Assembly: GCA_018241985.1 (NCBI GenBank)
Contig: JAFECV010000099.1
Coordinates: forward strand, 1 to 7,500
DNA length: 7,500 nt
From: Pseudomonadota bacterium
Lineage (GTDB): Bacteria > Pseudomonadota > Gammaproteobacteria > Burkholderiales > Burkholderiaceae_C
Reading direction: 5' to 3'
Below the pieces are notes generated by a model. The model saw nothing but the letters and a program-made list of their open reading frames with translations. It did no database searches and was not told the origin of the DNA. Position numbers and translations under genes: made by a program. Positions within the stretch are counted from its first letter, which is position 1; the number at the start of each line of letters is the position of its first letter. Positions 1-6,277 of the stretch are shown here, piece after piece.

Positions 1-590
1 TGCACGCCGATGGTCATGTCCATCACCTCGCGCAGCGTCGCGTCGCCGTACGCGGTGCCGGCCATCTCGGGCAGGTAGTGCGGCACCCGCGCCGCCGGGT
101 CGAGATCGCCTTCGACGGCCAGCACGGCAGCCAGCGTGCCGACGAAGGACTTGGTGACCGAGAAGCAGATATGGGGCCGCTCCGGCCGCAACTCGCCCCG
201 GTAGGCCTCGTGCACCACTTGGCCGCGATGCAGCACGATGATGCCGTCGGCATAGGTGTGCAGCAGCATCTGCGCGAAGTCCAGCGGCTCGCCGGTGCCC
301 ATCGCCTTGCAGCGCACCGTACTGAGGTCGATCGGCGATGCCGCAGGCGCGAGCGGTGCCGCCGCGCCCGGCCCGCGCCAGACGTTGGCGGTGGGCACCA
401 GTTCGCGCAAGTGCGAGAACGCCCAGCGGCTGCGCGGGAACGCGTTGTAGCCGGGGCCGTCGAACCGGATGCGCCGATCGGGCGGCGGCGGAAAGCCCCG
501 CATCCAGCCCATCGCTTCGGACGACGTGGCGACCGGATCGGGCAGCGGTTCGCCCGCGGGCGTGACCAGGGTGGCGGCGGACAGTGGCAT
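1..590 (-). CDS. NylB/EstB-like serine hydrolase (beta-lactamase fold), C-terminus beyond window
   Basis: The 5' part (196 codons) of a leftward gene that continues past the left edge. The family is the class C beta-lactamase/DD-peptidase fold (PF00144 type), which hydrolyses amides or esters through a Ser-Lys-Tyr centre. The nucleophile motif SVTK lies at residues 144-147 (Ser144, Lys147) in the context FSVTKSFVGTL. Around it the protein resembles 6-aminohexanoate-dimer hydrolase NylB as I recall it: RWAFSHLRELVPTANV (55-70), HYLPEMAGTAY (171-181) and LREVMDM (186-192). The catalytic Tyr lies beyond the window. The N-terminus seems about 30 residues longer than NylB, and no signal peptide is evident, so a cytoplasmic enzyme is likely. 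The ATG at 590 follows a good GGAGG. It is third in the leftward cluster, 41 bp after the crotonase gene. Its substrate is unknown: an ester, lactone or amide is possible, and EstB-type esterase is the main alternative. Confidence 0.85.
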   Translation of the reverse strand, partial: MPLSAATLVTPAGEPLPDPVATSSEAMGWMRGFPPPPDRRIRFDGPGYNAFPRSRWAFSHLRELVPTANVWRGPGAAAPLAPAASPIDLSTVRCKAMGTGEPLDFAQMLLHTYADGIIVLHRGQVVHEAYRGELRPERPHICFSVTKSFVGTLAAVLAVEGDLDPAARVPHYLPEMAGTAYGDATLREVMDMTIGV

Positions 591-595
591 GGAGA

Positions 596-600
596 CCTCC
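596..600 (-). promoter_or_regulatory. Shine-Dalgarno site of the NylB-like gene
   Basis: GGAGG on the minus strand, 5 nt before the ATG at 590. It is the strongest ribosome binding site in the leftward cluster and fixes the start of the serine hydrolase. The 41-bp gap around it shows no terminator-like hairpin, so readthrough from the crotonase gene is expected. Confidence 0.7.
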
Positions 601-631
601 AATGGCGTTTGGGACGAGGGTGTGTGGTCGG

Positions 632-1450
632 TCAGCGCCCGACGAAGTGTGCCGCGCGCTTCTCGACGAAGGAGCGTATGCCTTCGGCCGCGTCCTCGCT
701 GGCGGCCAGCGCCTTCTGTACCGGAATGAAGTCCGCGACCGCAGCGGCCTGGCCCAGCTCGATCGCCTTGAGCACGTTCAGCCGCGTGGCCACCACGGCG
801 AGCGGCGCCTGCGCCGCGATGCGCCCAGCGATGCGCACCGCCTCGGTCAGCTCCTGGCCGGCAGGCACCACTTTCTGCACGAAGCTGCAGCGCAGGGCCT
901 CGGCGCTGTCGAACGCGTCGCCAGTCAGCAGGTGCAGCATCGCGTTGCCGACGCCGGCGCGCTGAGGCATGCGCAGCGTGGCGCCGCCGGTCGCCATGAT
1001 GCTGCGCTGCACCTCCATCTGCGCGAAGCGGCAATCGTCGGCCGCGACCACGATGTCGGCGCCCAGCATCAGCTCGATGCCGACGGTGAAGCAGATGCCC
1101 TTGACCGCCACCACCATCGGCTTGGCGCGGCGCCGGTAGCCGGGCAGGCCGTAGTCGTACGGCTCGACGAGGCCGGGCGGCACGACCTTTTCGCCGCTGC
1201 GCAGGTACTCGGCCATCACCGGCAGGTCCAGCCCGGCGGTGAAATGGCTGCCGAACGCATGCAGCACGCCGACGCGCAGGCCGGGGTCGTCGTCCAGCCG
1301 CGTGTAGGCCTCGGCCAGCTGGCGGAACATAGCCGGCGTCCAGCCGTTGCGCTTGGCCGGGCGGTTGATGCCGATCAGCAGGATGTTCCCGCCGACGACT
1401 TCGCAGCTGATGCAGCCTTCGGGCGGCGGGGTGACGGGGGTGGGGGTCAT
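632..1450 (-). CDS. Enoyl-CoA hydratase/isomerase (crotonase) family protein
   Basis: A 272-aa crotonase-fold protein of normal length for a monofunctional enoyl-CoA hydratase. The first oxyanion-hole segment reads FTAGLDLPVM at 70-79. The second is KGICFTVGIELMLGAD at 117-132. Aligned by eye to rat mitochondrial hydratase, both catalytic glutamates are present at the right 20-residue spacing: Glu126 (rat Glu144) and Glu146 (rat Glu164, in RFAQMEV). The usual GGG before the first Glu is replaced by Thr-Val-Gly, so chemistry may differ from crotonyl-CoA hydration; isomerase or C-C hydrolase activity is possible. The ATG at 1450 was chosen because the open frame upstream only overlaps the dehydrogenase gene out of frame. 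The protein opens with a Pro/Thr-rich stretch (MTPTPVTPPP). The gene starts 11 bp after the dehydrogenase stop with a poor Shine-Dalgarno, so translational coupling is likely. Presumed role: a beta-oxidation-type step beside the dehydrogenase. Confidence 0.9.
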   Translation of the reverse strand: MTPTPVTPPPEGCISCEVVGGNILLIGINRPAKRNGWTPAMFRQLAEAYTRLDDDPGLRVGVLHAFGSHFTAGLDLPVMAEYLRSGEKVVPPGLVEPYDYGLPGYRRRAKPMVVAVKGICFTVGIELMLGADIVVAADDCRFAQMEVQRSIMATGGATLRMPQRAGVGNAMLHLLTGDAFDSAEALRCSFVQKVVPAGQELTEAVRIAGRIAAQAPLAVVATRLNVLKAIELGQAAAVADFIPVQKALAASEDAAEGIRSFVEKRAAHFVGR

Positions 1451-1453
1451 GGG
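1421..1453 (+). other. G-quadruplex-forming motif over the crotonase start codon
   Basis: Five G-runs (1421-1423, 1428-1431, 1436-1440, 1442-1446, 1451-1453) are separated by loops of 4, 4, 1 and 4 nt, which meets the usual G3+N1-7 rule. The G-rich strand is the template strand of the leftward crotonase gene, and the motif spans its ATG and first codons. The mRNA would be C-rich, so any effect would be at DNA level. It also explains the Pro/Thr-rich N-terminus, and may simply be a by-product of those codons. Confidence 0.5.
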
Positions 1454-1461
1454 TCGATCGC

Positions 1462-2310
1462 TCAATATTGATAGACGCCGCGGCCGGTCTTTCGCCCGAG
1501 GCGGCCGGCGGCGACCATTTCCTTCAGCAGCGGGCAGGGGCGGTATTTCGAATCGCCGAACTCGTCCAGGTACACCTGCATCACCGCGAGGCAGACGTCG
1601 AGTCCGATCATGTCGCCCAGCGCGAGCGGGCCGATCGGCTGGTTGCAGCCGAGCTTCATGCCGGCGTCGATGTCCTCCGGCGTCGCCAGCCCGTCGGCCA
1701 GCACGAAGAACGCCTCGTTGATCATCGGGATCAGGATGCGGTTGACGACGAAGCCCGGCGCGTTCTTGACCGTGATCGGCGATTTGCCCAGCCGCTCGGC
1801 GAGCGCCTTGACGGCGTCGTGCGTCGCATCCGAGGTCTGCAGGCCGCGGATGATCTCGACCAGCGCCATCATCGGCACCGGGTTGAAGAAGTGCATGCCG
1901 ATGAAGCGGTCCGCGCGGCCGGTGGCGGCGGCCAGCTCGGTGATCGAGATCGACGAGGTGTTCGACGCGACGATGACTTCCGGCGCGAGCAGCGCGTCGA
2001 CCTGCTTGAGGATCTTCAGTTTCAGCTCGTGATTCTCGGTCGCGGCCTCGATCACGATCTGCGCCGCCTTCAGGTCGTCGTAACGGGTCGACCCCTTGAT
2101 GCGCGCCAGCGCGGCAGCCTTGTCGGGCTCGGTCATCTTGCCCTTCTTGATCAGCCGGTCCAGGCTGCCGGCGACGGTGGCCAGGCCTTTCTGCACGGCG
2201 GCATCGGCGATGTCGACCATCACCACTGCGATGCCTGAGACCGCGCAGGCCTGCGCGATGCCGTTGCCCATCGTGCCCGCGCCGATGATGCCGACTGTAC
2301 GAATTTCCAT
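1462..2310 (-). CDS. 3-hydroxyacyl-CoA (3-hydroxybutyryl-CoA) dehydrogenase
   Basis: A 282-aa soluble enzyme, the usual length for the monofunctional Hbd/PaaH type. It oxidises (S)-3-hydroxyacyl-CoA to 3-ketoacyl-CoA with NAD+. The N-terminal Rossmann domain has GAGTMG at 10-15, with Asp33 (VMVDI) at the end of the second strand, consistent with NAD. The active-site residues match the human enzyme by eye: Ser119 (SNTSS), His140 (GMHFFNPVP), Glu152 and Asn190 (PGFVVNRI). The C-terminal dimerisation domain includes IGPLALGDMIGLD (226-238) and ends GRKTGRGVYQY. The ATG at 2310 is fixed by AGAGGA 5 nt upstream and by the immediate start of the Rossmann strand; an ATG at 2415 would add 35 unrelated residues across the promoter region. 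It is the first gene of the leftward cluster. It could be a housekeeping paralogue or specific to the local pathway; it cannot be assigned firmly to phenylacetate or butyrate use. Confidence 0.95.
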   Translation of the reverse strand: MEIRTVGIIGAGTMGNGIAQACAVSGIAVVMVDIADAAVQKGLATVAGSLDRLIKKGKMTEPDKAAALARIKGSTRYDDLKAAQIVIEAATENHELKLKILKQVDALLAPEVIVASNTSSISITELAAATGRADRFIGMHFFNPVPMMALVEIIRGLQTSDATHDAVKALAERLGKSPITVKNAPGFVVNRILIPMINEAFFVLADGLATPEDIDAGMKLGCNQPIGPLALGDMIGLDVCLAVMQVYLDEFGDSKYRPCPLLKEMVAAGRLGRKTGRGVYQY

Positions 2311-2315
2311 GGTTT

Positions 2316-2321
2316 TCCTCT
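2316..2321 (-). promoter_or_regulatory. Shine-Dalgarno site of the 3-hydroxyacyl-CoA dehydrogenase gene
   Basis: AGAGGA on the minus strand, 5 nt before the ATG at 2310. It decides in favour of the 282-aa product over longer in-frame reading from 2415. Confidence 0.7.
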
Positions 2322-2445
2322 GTCGTGACGGTGATGACGTGACGCCAATGGTAGCGACCCACCCGGGCGCTCGGCGGGCGCGTAGCGGCAGCCCGCTAAC
2401 GGCGGTCGATCGCATCGTTTCCTAGGGTTTTTACTGATCGCAAAC

Positions 2446-2459
2446 GGTGGTTAACCGCC
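2446..2459. promoter_or_regulatory. 14-bp imperfect palindrome, candidate operator
   Basis: GGTGGTTAACCGCC is an inverted repeat with 6 of 7 pairs matching (T2448/G2457 mismatched) around a perfect GGTTAACC core. Its size suits a dimeric helix-turn-helix regulator such as the IclR-family protein encoded at 6278-7138. Assignment to that protein is inference. Confidence 0.4.
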
Positions 2460-2513
2460 TAAACTATCTATGCGTTTCAGTAATTGAACGTTGTTCCATA
2501 CAAGAAACGAAAA

Positions 2514-2532
2514 GTTGAATCACTGAGTCAAC
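2514..2532. promoter_or_regulatory. 19-bp near-perfect palindrome, candidate operator
   Basis: GTTGAATCACTGAGTCAAC pairs at 8 of 9 positions around a central C2523; only A2519/G2527 fails. It sits in the AT-rich centre of the divergent control region, 94 bp before the carrier start codon and 204 bp from the dehydrogenase start codon. On the minus strand it contains TTGACT, a possible -35 box. A dimeric regulator binding here could act on both clusters. The local IclR-family protein is the obvious candidate but other regulators cannot be excluded. Confidence 0.5.
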
Positions 2533-2625
2533 TCCACTGGGGCGCGGCAGTGACCGGCCCCTCCGCCGAGATCGAGGCTGAGGCCGGGTCGGGCGTCACT
2601 CACACGGAAGAGGAGACAGAGCGCA

Positions 2626-3978
2626 ATGGACATAGCAAGTCAGCAGGCGATCGATGCGCCGCACCAGGACGAACGGGCGTCGCCGCAGGCGCGCCGGGCC
2701 GTCTGGGGGGCGTTCGTCGGGTTCTTCGTCGACAACTACGATATTTTCCTGCCGGTGATCGCGCTCGCGCCGGCGATGGCCTATTTCATCCCGAAGGACC
2801 TGGCGCCGACCACTGCCGCGATCGTCGCGGCGATGATCTTTGCCACCACGCTGATCGGCAGGCCGCTGGGCGCGATCATCTTCGGGCACTTCGCGGACAC
2901 GCTGGGGCGCAAGAAGGTGACCGTGGTCTGCGTGCTCGGCTTCGGCGTCGTGACCTTGCTGATCGCGGCGCTGCCCGGCTATCAGCACTGGGGCGACGCG
3001 GTGCTCTGGGTGTTCATCCTGCTGCGCCTGATCGACGGCATCTTCCTCGGCGGTGAGTACACCTCGGCCAACCCGCTGGCGATGGAATACAGCCCGAAGG
3101 CCAAGCGCGGGTTCTACGGCGCGCTGATCCAGAGCGCGGCCTCGCTCGGCACCGCCGCGATCTCGCTGGTGACGCTGGCGGTGCTGTACTTCCTGCCCGC
3201 CGGCGACATCAACGCCCCCTACGTGCAGTGGGGCTGGCGCATTCCGTTCGTGTTCGGCGCGCTGATGGCGTTCGGCCTCGCGTACTACTACCACAACTCG
3301 GTCGAGGAGTCCGAGGTGTGGCGCAAGGCCGGCAAGGCGGCGCGCACCGAATCGCCGCTGAAGGCGCTATTCCGCGGCGAGAACCTGCGCAGCTTCCTGC
3401 AGGTGTTCGTGGTGATGACCGGCTTCTGGCTGTCGCTGAACGCCGCGCTGGCCATCATGCCGGGGCTGCTCGTGCGGCGCCTGCACGTGACCGGCACGCA
3501 CCTGACCTTCATGCTGGTCGTTGCCTACGTCGTGCTGGCGGTCTTCTACGTGCTCGGCGGCATCGTCAGCCAGCGCATCGGCCGCCGCACCTACCTGATG
3601 GCCACCAGTGCGATCAGCGCCGTCGTCGGCACCTTCTGCTACTACAAGCTGCTCGGCGCCCAGCCGGGCGACCTGCCGACGATCGGCCTGCTGGCCACGA
3701 TCACCACGGTACTGGTGGTGCTGCCGGGCGCGCTGGGCTGCGTCTACATCAACGAGCGCTTCCAGACCGGCGTGCGCGCCTCCGGCTTCGGCCTGGGCTA
3801 CAGCCTGGCGATCGTCCTTCCGGCGTTCTACGTCTTCTACCAGGCTGGGCTCGCCAACTTCATGCCGTTCCACTACACGGTGCTGGTCCTGGTGGTGGTC
3901 GGTGCGCTGCTCATCTTCGTCGGCGCCGCCTTGGGTCCGGAAACCAAGGACGTCGACTTCGGGCCGAAGTCGGCCTGA
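2626..3978 (+). CDS. MFS transporter, metabolite:H+ symporter (MHS) type
   Basis: A 450-aa inner-membrane carrier of typical length, with about 12 hydrophobic segments. It probably imports an organic acid using the proton gradient. The TM2-TM3 loop carries the MFS signature GHFADTLGRKK (87-97). The TM4 region RLIDGIFLGGEY (134-145) followed by EYSPKAKRGFYGA (154-166) is typical of the MHS group (ShiA, KgtP, ProP and aromatic-acid relatives). WGWRIPFVFGAL at 202-213, SQRIGRR at 315-321 and GPETKDVDF at 437-445 are further family landmarks. TM1 has the charged element DNYD (36-39). The ATG at 2626 follows AGGAG at 2611-2615 with a 10-nt spacer, slightly long. It is the first gene of the rightward cluster, so its substrate is probably what the cluster degrades. 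The substrate cannot be told from sequence. Confidence 0.92.
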   Translation: MDIASQQAIDAPHQDERASPQARRAVWGAFVGFFVDNYDIFLPVIALAPAMAYFIPKDLAPTTAAIVAAMIFATTLIGRPLGAIIFGHFADTLGRKKVTVVCVLGFGVVTLLIAALPGYQHWGDAVLWVFILLRLIDGIFLGGEYTSANPLAMEYSPKAKRGFYGALIQSAASLGTAAISLVTLAVLYFLPAGDINAPYVQWGWRIPFVFGALMAFGLAYYYHNSVEESEVWRKAGKAARTESPLKALFRGENLRSFLQVFVVMTGFWLSLNAALAIMPGLLVRRLHVTGTHLTFMLVVAYVVLAVFYVLGGIVSQRIGRRTYLMATSAISAVVGTFCYYKLLGAQPGDLPTIGLLATITTVLVVLPGALGCVYINERFQTGVRASGFGLGYSLAIVLPAFYVFYQAGLANFMPFHYTVLVLVVVGALLIFVGAALGPETKDVDFGPKSA

Positions 3979-4008
3979 TGCGAGCTCGTTCATCAGAGTG
4001 CCCGTGGA

Positions 4009-4785
4009 ATGCCTGACATGAACGCCAACGTGACCCAACTGCTCACCGGCCGCCGCATTCTCGTGACTGGCGGCGCGCGCGGCCTCGGGTTGGCCTTCGC
4101 GCGCAGCCTGGGCGAGGCCGGGGCGGCGGTGGCCGTTGCCGACATCCGTGCCGATCTCGTCGAAAGCGCCGCGGCGTCGCTGCGCGAAGCCGGCCTGATC
4201 GCCCATGCGATCGCGGTCGACCTGTCCGACCCGGCGGCCGTCGATCGCTGCGCGGCGCGCGCGATCGAGTGCCTGGGCGGCCTCGACGGCCTGGTCAACA
4301 ACGCGGCGGTGACCGACTCCGGCGGCAAGGGGGCGGACGACATCGCGGTCGAAACCTGGGACCGCGTGATGAACGTGAACGTGCGCGGCACCTGGCTGAT
4401 GTCGCGCGCCTGCCATGCCGCGCTCAGCGCAAGCGGTCGCGGGGCGATCGTCAACCTGGCTTCGGACACCGCGCTCTGGGGCGCCCCGAACCTGCTGGCC
4501 TATGTGGCGAGCAAGGGCGCCGTCATTTCGATGACCCATGCGCTGGCGCGCGAGTACGGGGTCGACGGCATCACCGTGAATGCGATCGCGCCCGGCCTGG
4601 TGCTGGTCGAGGCGACCGCGTACGTGCCCGAGAACCGGCACCGGCTCTACATCGAGCAGCGCGCGCTGCAGCGCGAGCAGGTTCCGGCCGACGTTTGCGG
4701 CGCGGTGCTGTTCGCGCTCTCGGATCTGTCGCGTTTCGTGACCGGGCAGGTGCTGCCGGTCAATGGTGGTTTCGTGTTCAACTGA
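4009..4785 (+). CDS. Short-chain dehydrogenase/reductase (classical SDR, NAD-type signature)
   Basis: A 258-aa classical SDR, a cytoplasmic oxidoreductase acting on an alcohol or ketone. The cofactor motif TGGARGLG is at 20-27, NNAA at 97-100, the structural Asn in MNVNV near 122-124, catalytic Ser152 (NLASD), Tyr165 and Lys169 (YVASK). The second beta strand ends in Asp45 (VAVADIR), which in this family favours NAD(H), so oxidation of a hydroxyl substrate is the likely direction. The end (GQVLPVNGGFVFN) is normal for the family. Two starts are possible: ATG 4009, used here, or ATG 4018, which removes three residues and has GTGGA 9 nt upstream; neither has a strong Shine-Dalgarno. It lies 30 bp after the carrier gene and 12 bp before the cupin gene, so co-transcription is likely. 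Its substrate is unknown. Confidence 0.92.
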   Translation: MPDMNANVTQLLTGRRILVTGGARGLGLAFARSLGEAGAAVAVADIRADLVESAAASLREAGLIAHAIAVDLSDPAAVDRCAARAIECLGGLDGLVNNAAVTDSGGKGADDIAVETWDRVMNVNVRGTWLMSRACHAALSASGRGAIVNLASDTALWGAPNLLAYVASKGAVISMTHALAREYGVDGITVNAIAPGLVLVEATAYVPENRHRLYIEQRALQREQVPADVCGAVLFALSDLSRFVTGQVLPVNGGFVFN

Positions 4786-4797
4786 AAGAGGTCAGTC

Positions 4798-5328
4798 ATG
4801 TCAGACAAGCAGAAGCGTTCCTGGGACCAGCCCGAAGGTTCGACGTTCCAGCAGTGGATGGATTCGCGTGTGGCCCCCAGGGCGACCCGCACCTACGACT
4901 GGAACGCGCTCAAGTTCCAGACCCAGGTCGATCCCAAGTACGGCCGCGCGCAGATGCGCTATGTCGGTACCGGCGGCACCGGTGTGGTCGGGGGCGACAC
5001 CAACACGGTCCCGGCCGAGCACTTCACGTTCTCGACCATGGTGCTGCCGGCCGGTCACGAAGGGCCGCTGCACATCCACTACGACGTCGAGGAAGTGTTC
5101 TTCGTGCTGCGCGGCAAGGTCAAGATGATCGCCGAGTCGGTGGACGGCAAGGAGAAGTGGGAGGTGGTCGTCGGCGAGCGCGACCTGATCTCCTGGCCGC
5201 CGGGCGTGTACCGCGGCGAGATCAACATCGGCGACGAAGAGGCGCTGATGCTGGTGATGCTGGGCGCGGCCAAGCCAGAGACGCCGACTTACCGGCCGAA
5301 CGATCCGCTCTCCAAGATCAAGCGCTGA
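4798..5328 (+). CDS. Single-domain cupin protein
   Basis: A 176-aa soluble protein with one cupin barrel at about 75-155, flanked by an N-terminal arm rich in polar residues and a short basic tail. Motif 1 matches G(x)5HxH(x)4E(x)6G: Gly86, His92, His94, Glu99 and Gly106. Motif 2 (GERDLISWPPGVYRGEIN, 126-143) keeps the Gly, Pro-Gly and Asn, but the expected metal-binding His is Arg139. Metal binding by three ligands, or a non-enzymatic role, is therefore possible. Such proteins can be dioxygenases, isomerases, decarboxylases or binding proteins; I cannot choose among them. The ATG at 4798 follows AGAGG at about 6 nt. It is tightly placed between an SDR and an alpha/beta hydrolase, suggesting a step in the same pathway. 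Confidence 0.88.
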   Translation: MSDKQKRSWDQPEGSTFQQWMDSRVAPRATRTYDWNALKFQTQVDPKYGRAQMRYVGTGGTGVVGGDTNTVPAEHFTFSTMVLPAGHEGPLHIHYDVEEVFFVLRGKVKMIAESVDGKEKWEVVVGERDLISWPPGVYRGEINIGDEEALMLVMLGAAKPETPTYRPNDPLSKIKR

Positions 5329-5359
5329 GATCGACGGAACCCACGCTTCGCGCAACGTC

Positions 5360-6241
5360 ATGAACGACACCGCATTTGTCCCATTGCCTGCCGCCGAAAT
5401 CGAGCGGCTGGCCGCCTGCTTTCCCGAGCGCACCGTCGCGATCGGTGAGGGCGCGCAGGTGTCGGTGCGCGAATGCGGCACGGCCGAAAACGGGCGCCTG
5501 CCGCTGGTGTGCCTGCATGGCATCGGTTCGGGCGCGGCCTCGTGGCTGGACACGGCGATCCTGCTGTCGCCGCGCACGCGCGTCATCGCCTGGGATGCCC
5601 CCGGCTACGGCCAATCCGACCCGCTGCCGATGGACGCGCCGCGGGCCATTGATTACGCGAAGCGCCTGCACCTGCTGCTGGACGCGCTGGGGGTGCCGCG
5701 CTGCGTGCTGGTCGGACATTCCCTCGGCGCGTTGATGGCGGCTGCGGCGCTGCGAGACGCGGCGGCGCAAGGCCGCCATGCCGCGCTGGTGCTGATCAGC
5801 CCGGCGCAGGGCTACGGCGCGCCCGCGCGCGCCGACGACCGTGAGCGGGTCCGCACGCAGCGCCTGGAGAGCCTGGACAGGCTCGGCGTCGCCGGCATCG
5901 CGGCGCAGCGCTCGTCGCGCCTGGTGTCCGAGCATGCGTCGCCCGTGACGCGCGCGTGGGTGCGCTGGACCATGGCGCAGCTGCACGAGGGCGGTTATCG
6001 CCAGGCGGTGGAGCTGCTCTGCAATGGCGACCTGCTGGCCGACCTGCCGCCCGCGGCGCCGGTGCAGGTGGCCTGCGGCGATCTGGATGCGGTTACGCCG
6101 CCGGCCGCTTGTGCCGAGGTAGCCCTCCGCTGCGGCGTTGCGTTGCAGACCATCGCGCGTGCCGGGCATGCCAGCCATGTCGAGCAGCCGGCAGCCGTTG
6201 CCGATCTGCTGGCTCGCGCGCTGGATGGGGTCGGCGCTTGA
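5360..6241 (+). CDS. Alpha/beta hydrolase
   Basis: A 293-aa alpha/beta-hydrolase-fold enzyme of standard length, without a signal peptide, so cytoplasmic. The oxyanion element HGIGSG is at 53-58, followed by WDAPGYGQSD (78-87). The nucleophile elbow GHSLG is at 119-123 with Ser121. Asp243 (GDLDAVTP) is the probable acid, and His270 (AGHASHVEQP) the probable base, so the triad is complete. The type resembles hydrolases that cleave esters, lactones or C-C bonds of ring-fission products; which of these applies is not visible. The ATG at 5360 has no clear Shine-Dalgarno and follows the cupin stop by 31 bp, so its start is the least certain of the cluster. Its place in the operon suggests it opens or releases the intermediate passed to the CoA-dependent steps. 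Confidence 0.9.
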   Translation: MNDTAFVPLPAAEIERLAACFPERTVAIGEGAQVSVRECGTAENGRLPLVCLHGIGSGAASWLDTAILLSPRTRVIAWDAPGYGQSDPLPMDAPRAIDYAKRLHLLLDALGVPRCVLVGHSLGALMAAAALRDAAAQGRHAALVLISPAQGYGAPARADDRERVRTQRLESLDRLGVAGIAAQRSSRLVSEHASPVTRAWVRWTMAQLHEGGYRQAVELLCNGDLLADLPPAAPVQVACGDLDAVTPPAACAEVALRCGVALQTIARAGHASHVEQPAAVADLLARALDGVGA

Positions 6242-6277
6242 GCGCTCGATGCCGGGTTTTTGGAGCCGTGATCGACC

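Larger units (their letters stand above)
2311..2625. promoter_or_regulatory. Divergent promoter/operator region
   Basis: This 315-bp gap between two divergent start codons must carry promoters for both clusters. Its middle (about 2418-2535) is clearly richer in A/T than the surrounding genes. I found no pair of -35/-10 boxes close to sigma-70 consensus in either direction. The best single box is TTGACT on the minus strand (2526-2531), inside the 19-bp palindrome, but without a good -10. Three inverted repeats lie here: 2446-2459, 2493-2508 (weak) and 2514-2532. The stretch 2540-2608 before the carrier gene is GC-rich again and would be leader RNA. CGTGACG occurs twice (2324-2330, 2338-2344) in the leader of the leftward cluster, with no clear meaning. 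I see no small gene with a convincing start here. Confidence 0.75.

Noticed and set aside
78..965. Plus-strand open frame of 295 codons opposite the NylB-like gene and the end of the crotonase gene
   Set aside because: Antisense shadow crossing two genes; the minus-strand reading has the SVTK motif and a good ribosome binding site.
584..1471. Plus-strand open frame of 295 codons opposite the crotonase gene
   Set aside because: Antisense to a gene with intact catalytic residues; the translation is His/Arg-rich and has no family motif.
1451..2362. N-terminal extension of the crotonase frame, suggesting a 576-aa fusion protein
   Set aside because: This part is out of frame with the dehydrogenase gene and translates to Arg-rich low-complexity sequence; the crotonase domain begins naturally after the ATG at 1450.
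2311..2415. Extended start of the dehydrogenase at ATG 2415
   Set aside because: It would put 35 unrelated residues before the Rossmann strand; the ATG at 2310 has a good AGAGGA and gives the usual 282-aa length.
2484..3056. Plus-strand open frame of 190 codons beginning in the intergenic region
   Set aside because: Most of it overlaps the carrier gene in another frame, with Arg/Gly-rich translation; the part before 2626 shows no start signal or motif.
3367..4641. Long minus-strand open frame (424 codons) opposite the carrier and first SDR
   Set aside because: Antisense shadow of two clear genes; the translation is rich in His, Arg, Gln and Asp with no recognisable motif.
6231..6261. GC-rich inverted repeat (GCGC...GCGC, CGGC...GCCG) followed by TTTTT after the alpha/beta hydrolase stop
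   Set aside because: The stems are only about 4 bp and compete with each other, and the T-run is not directly attached to a stable stem, so a terminator is not supported; readthrough into the IclR gene is more likely.
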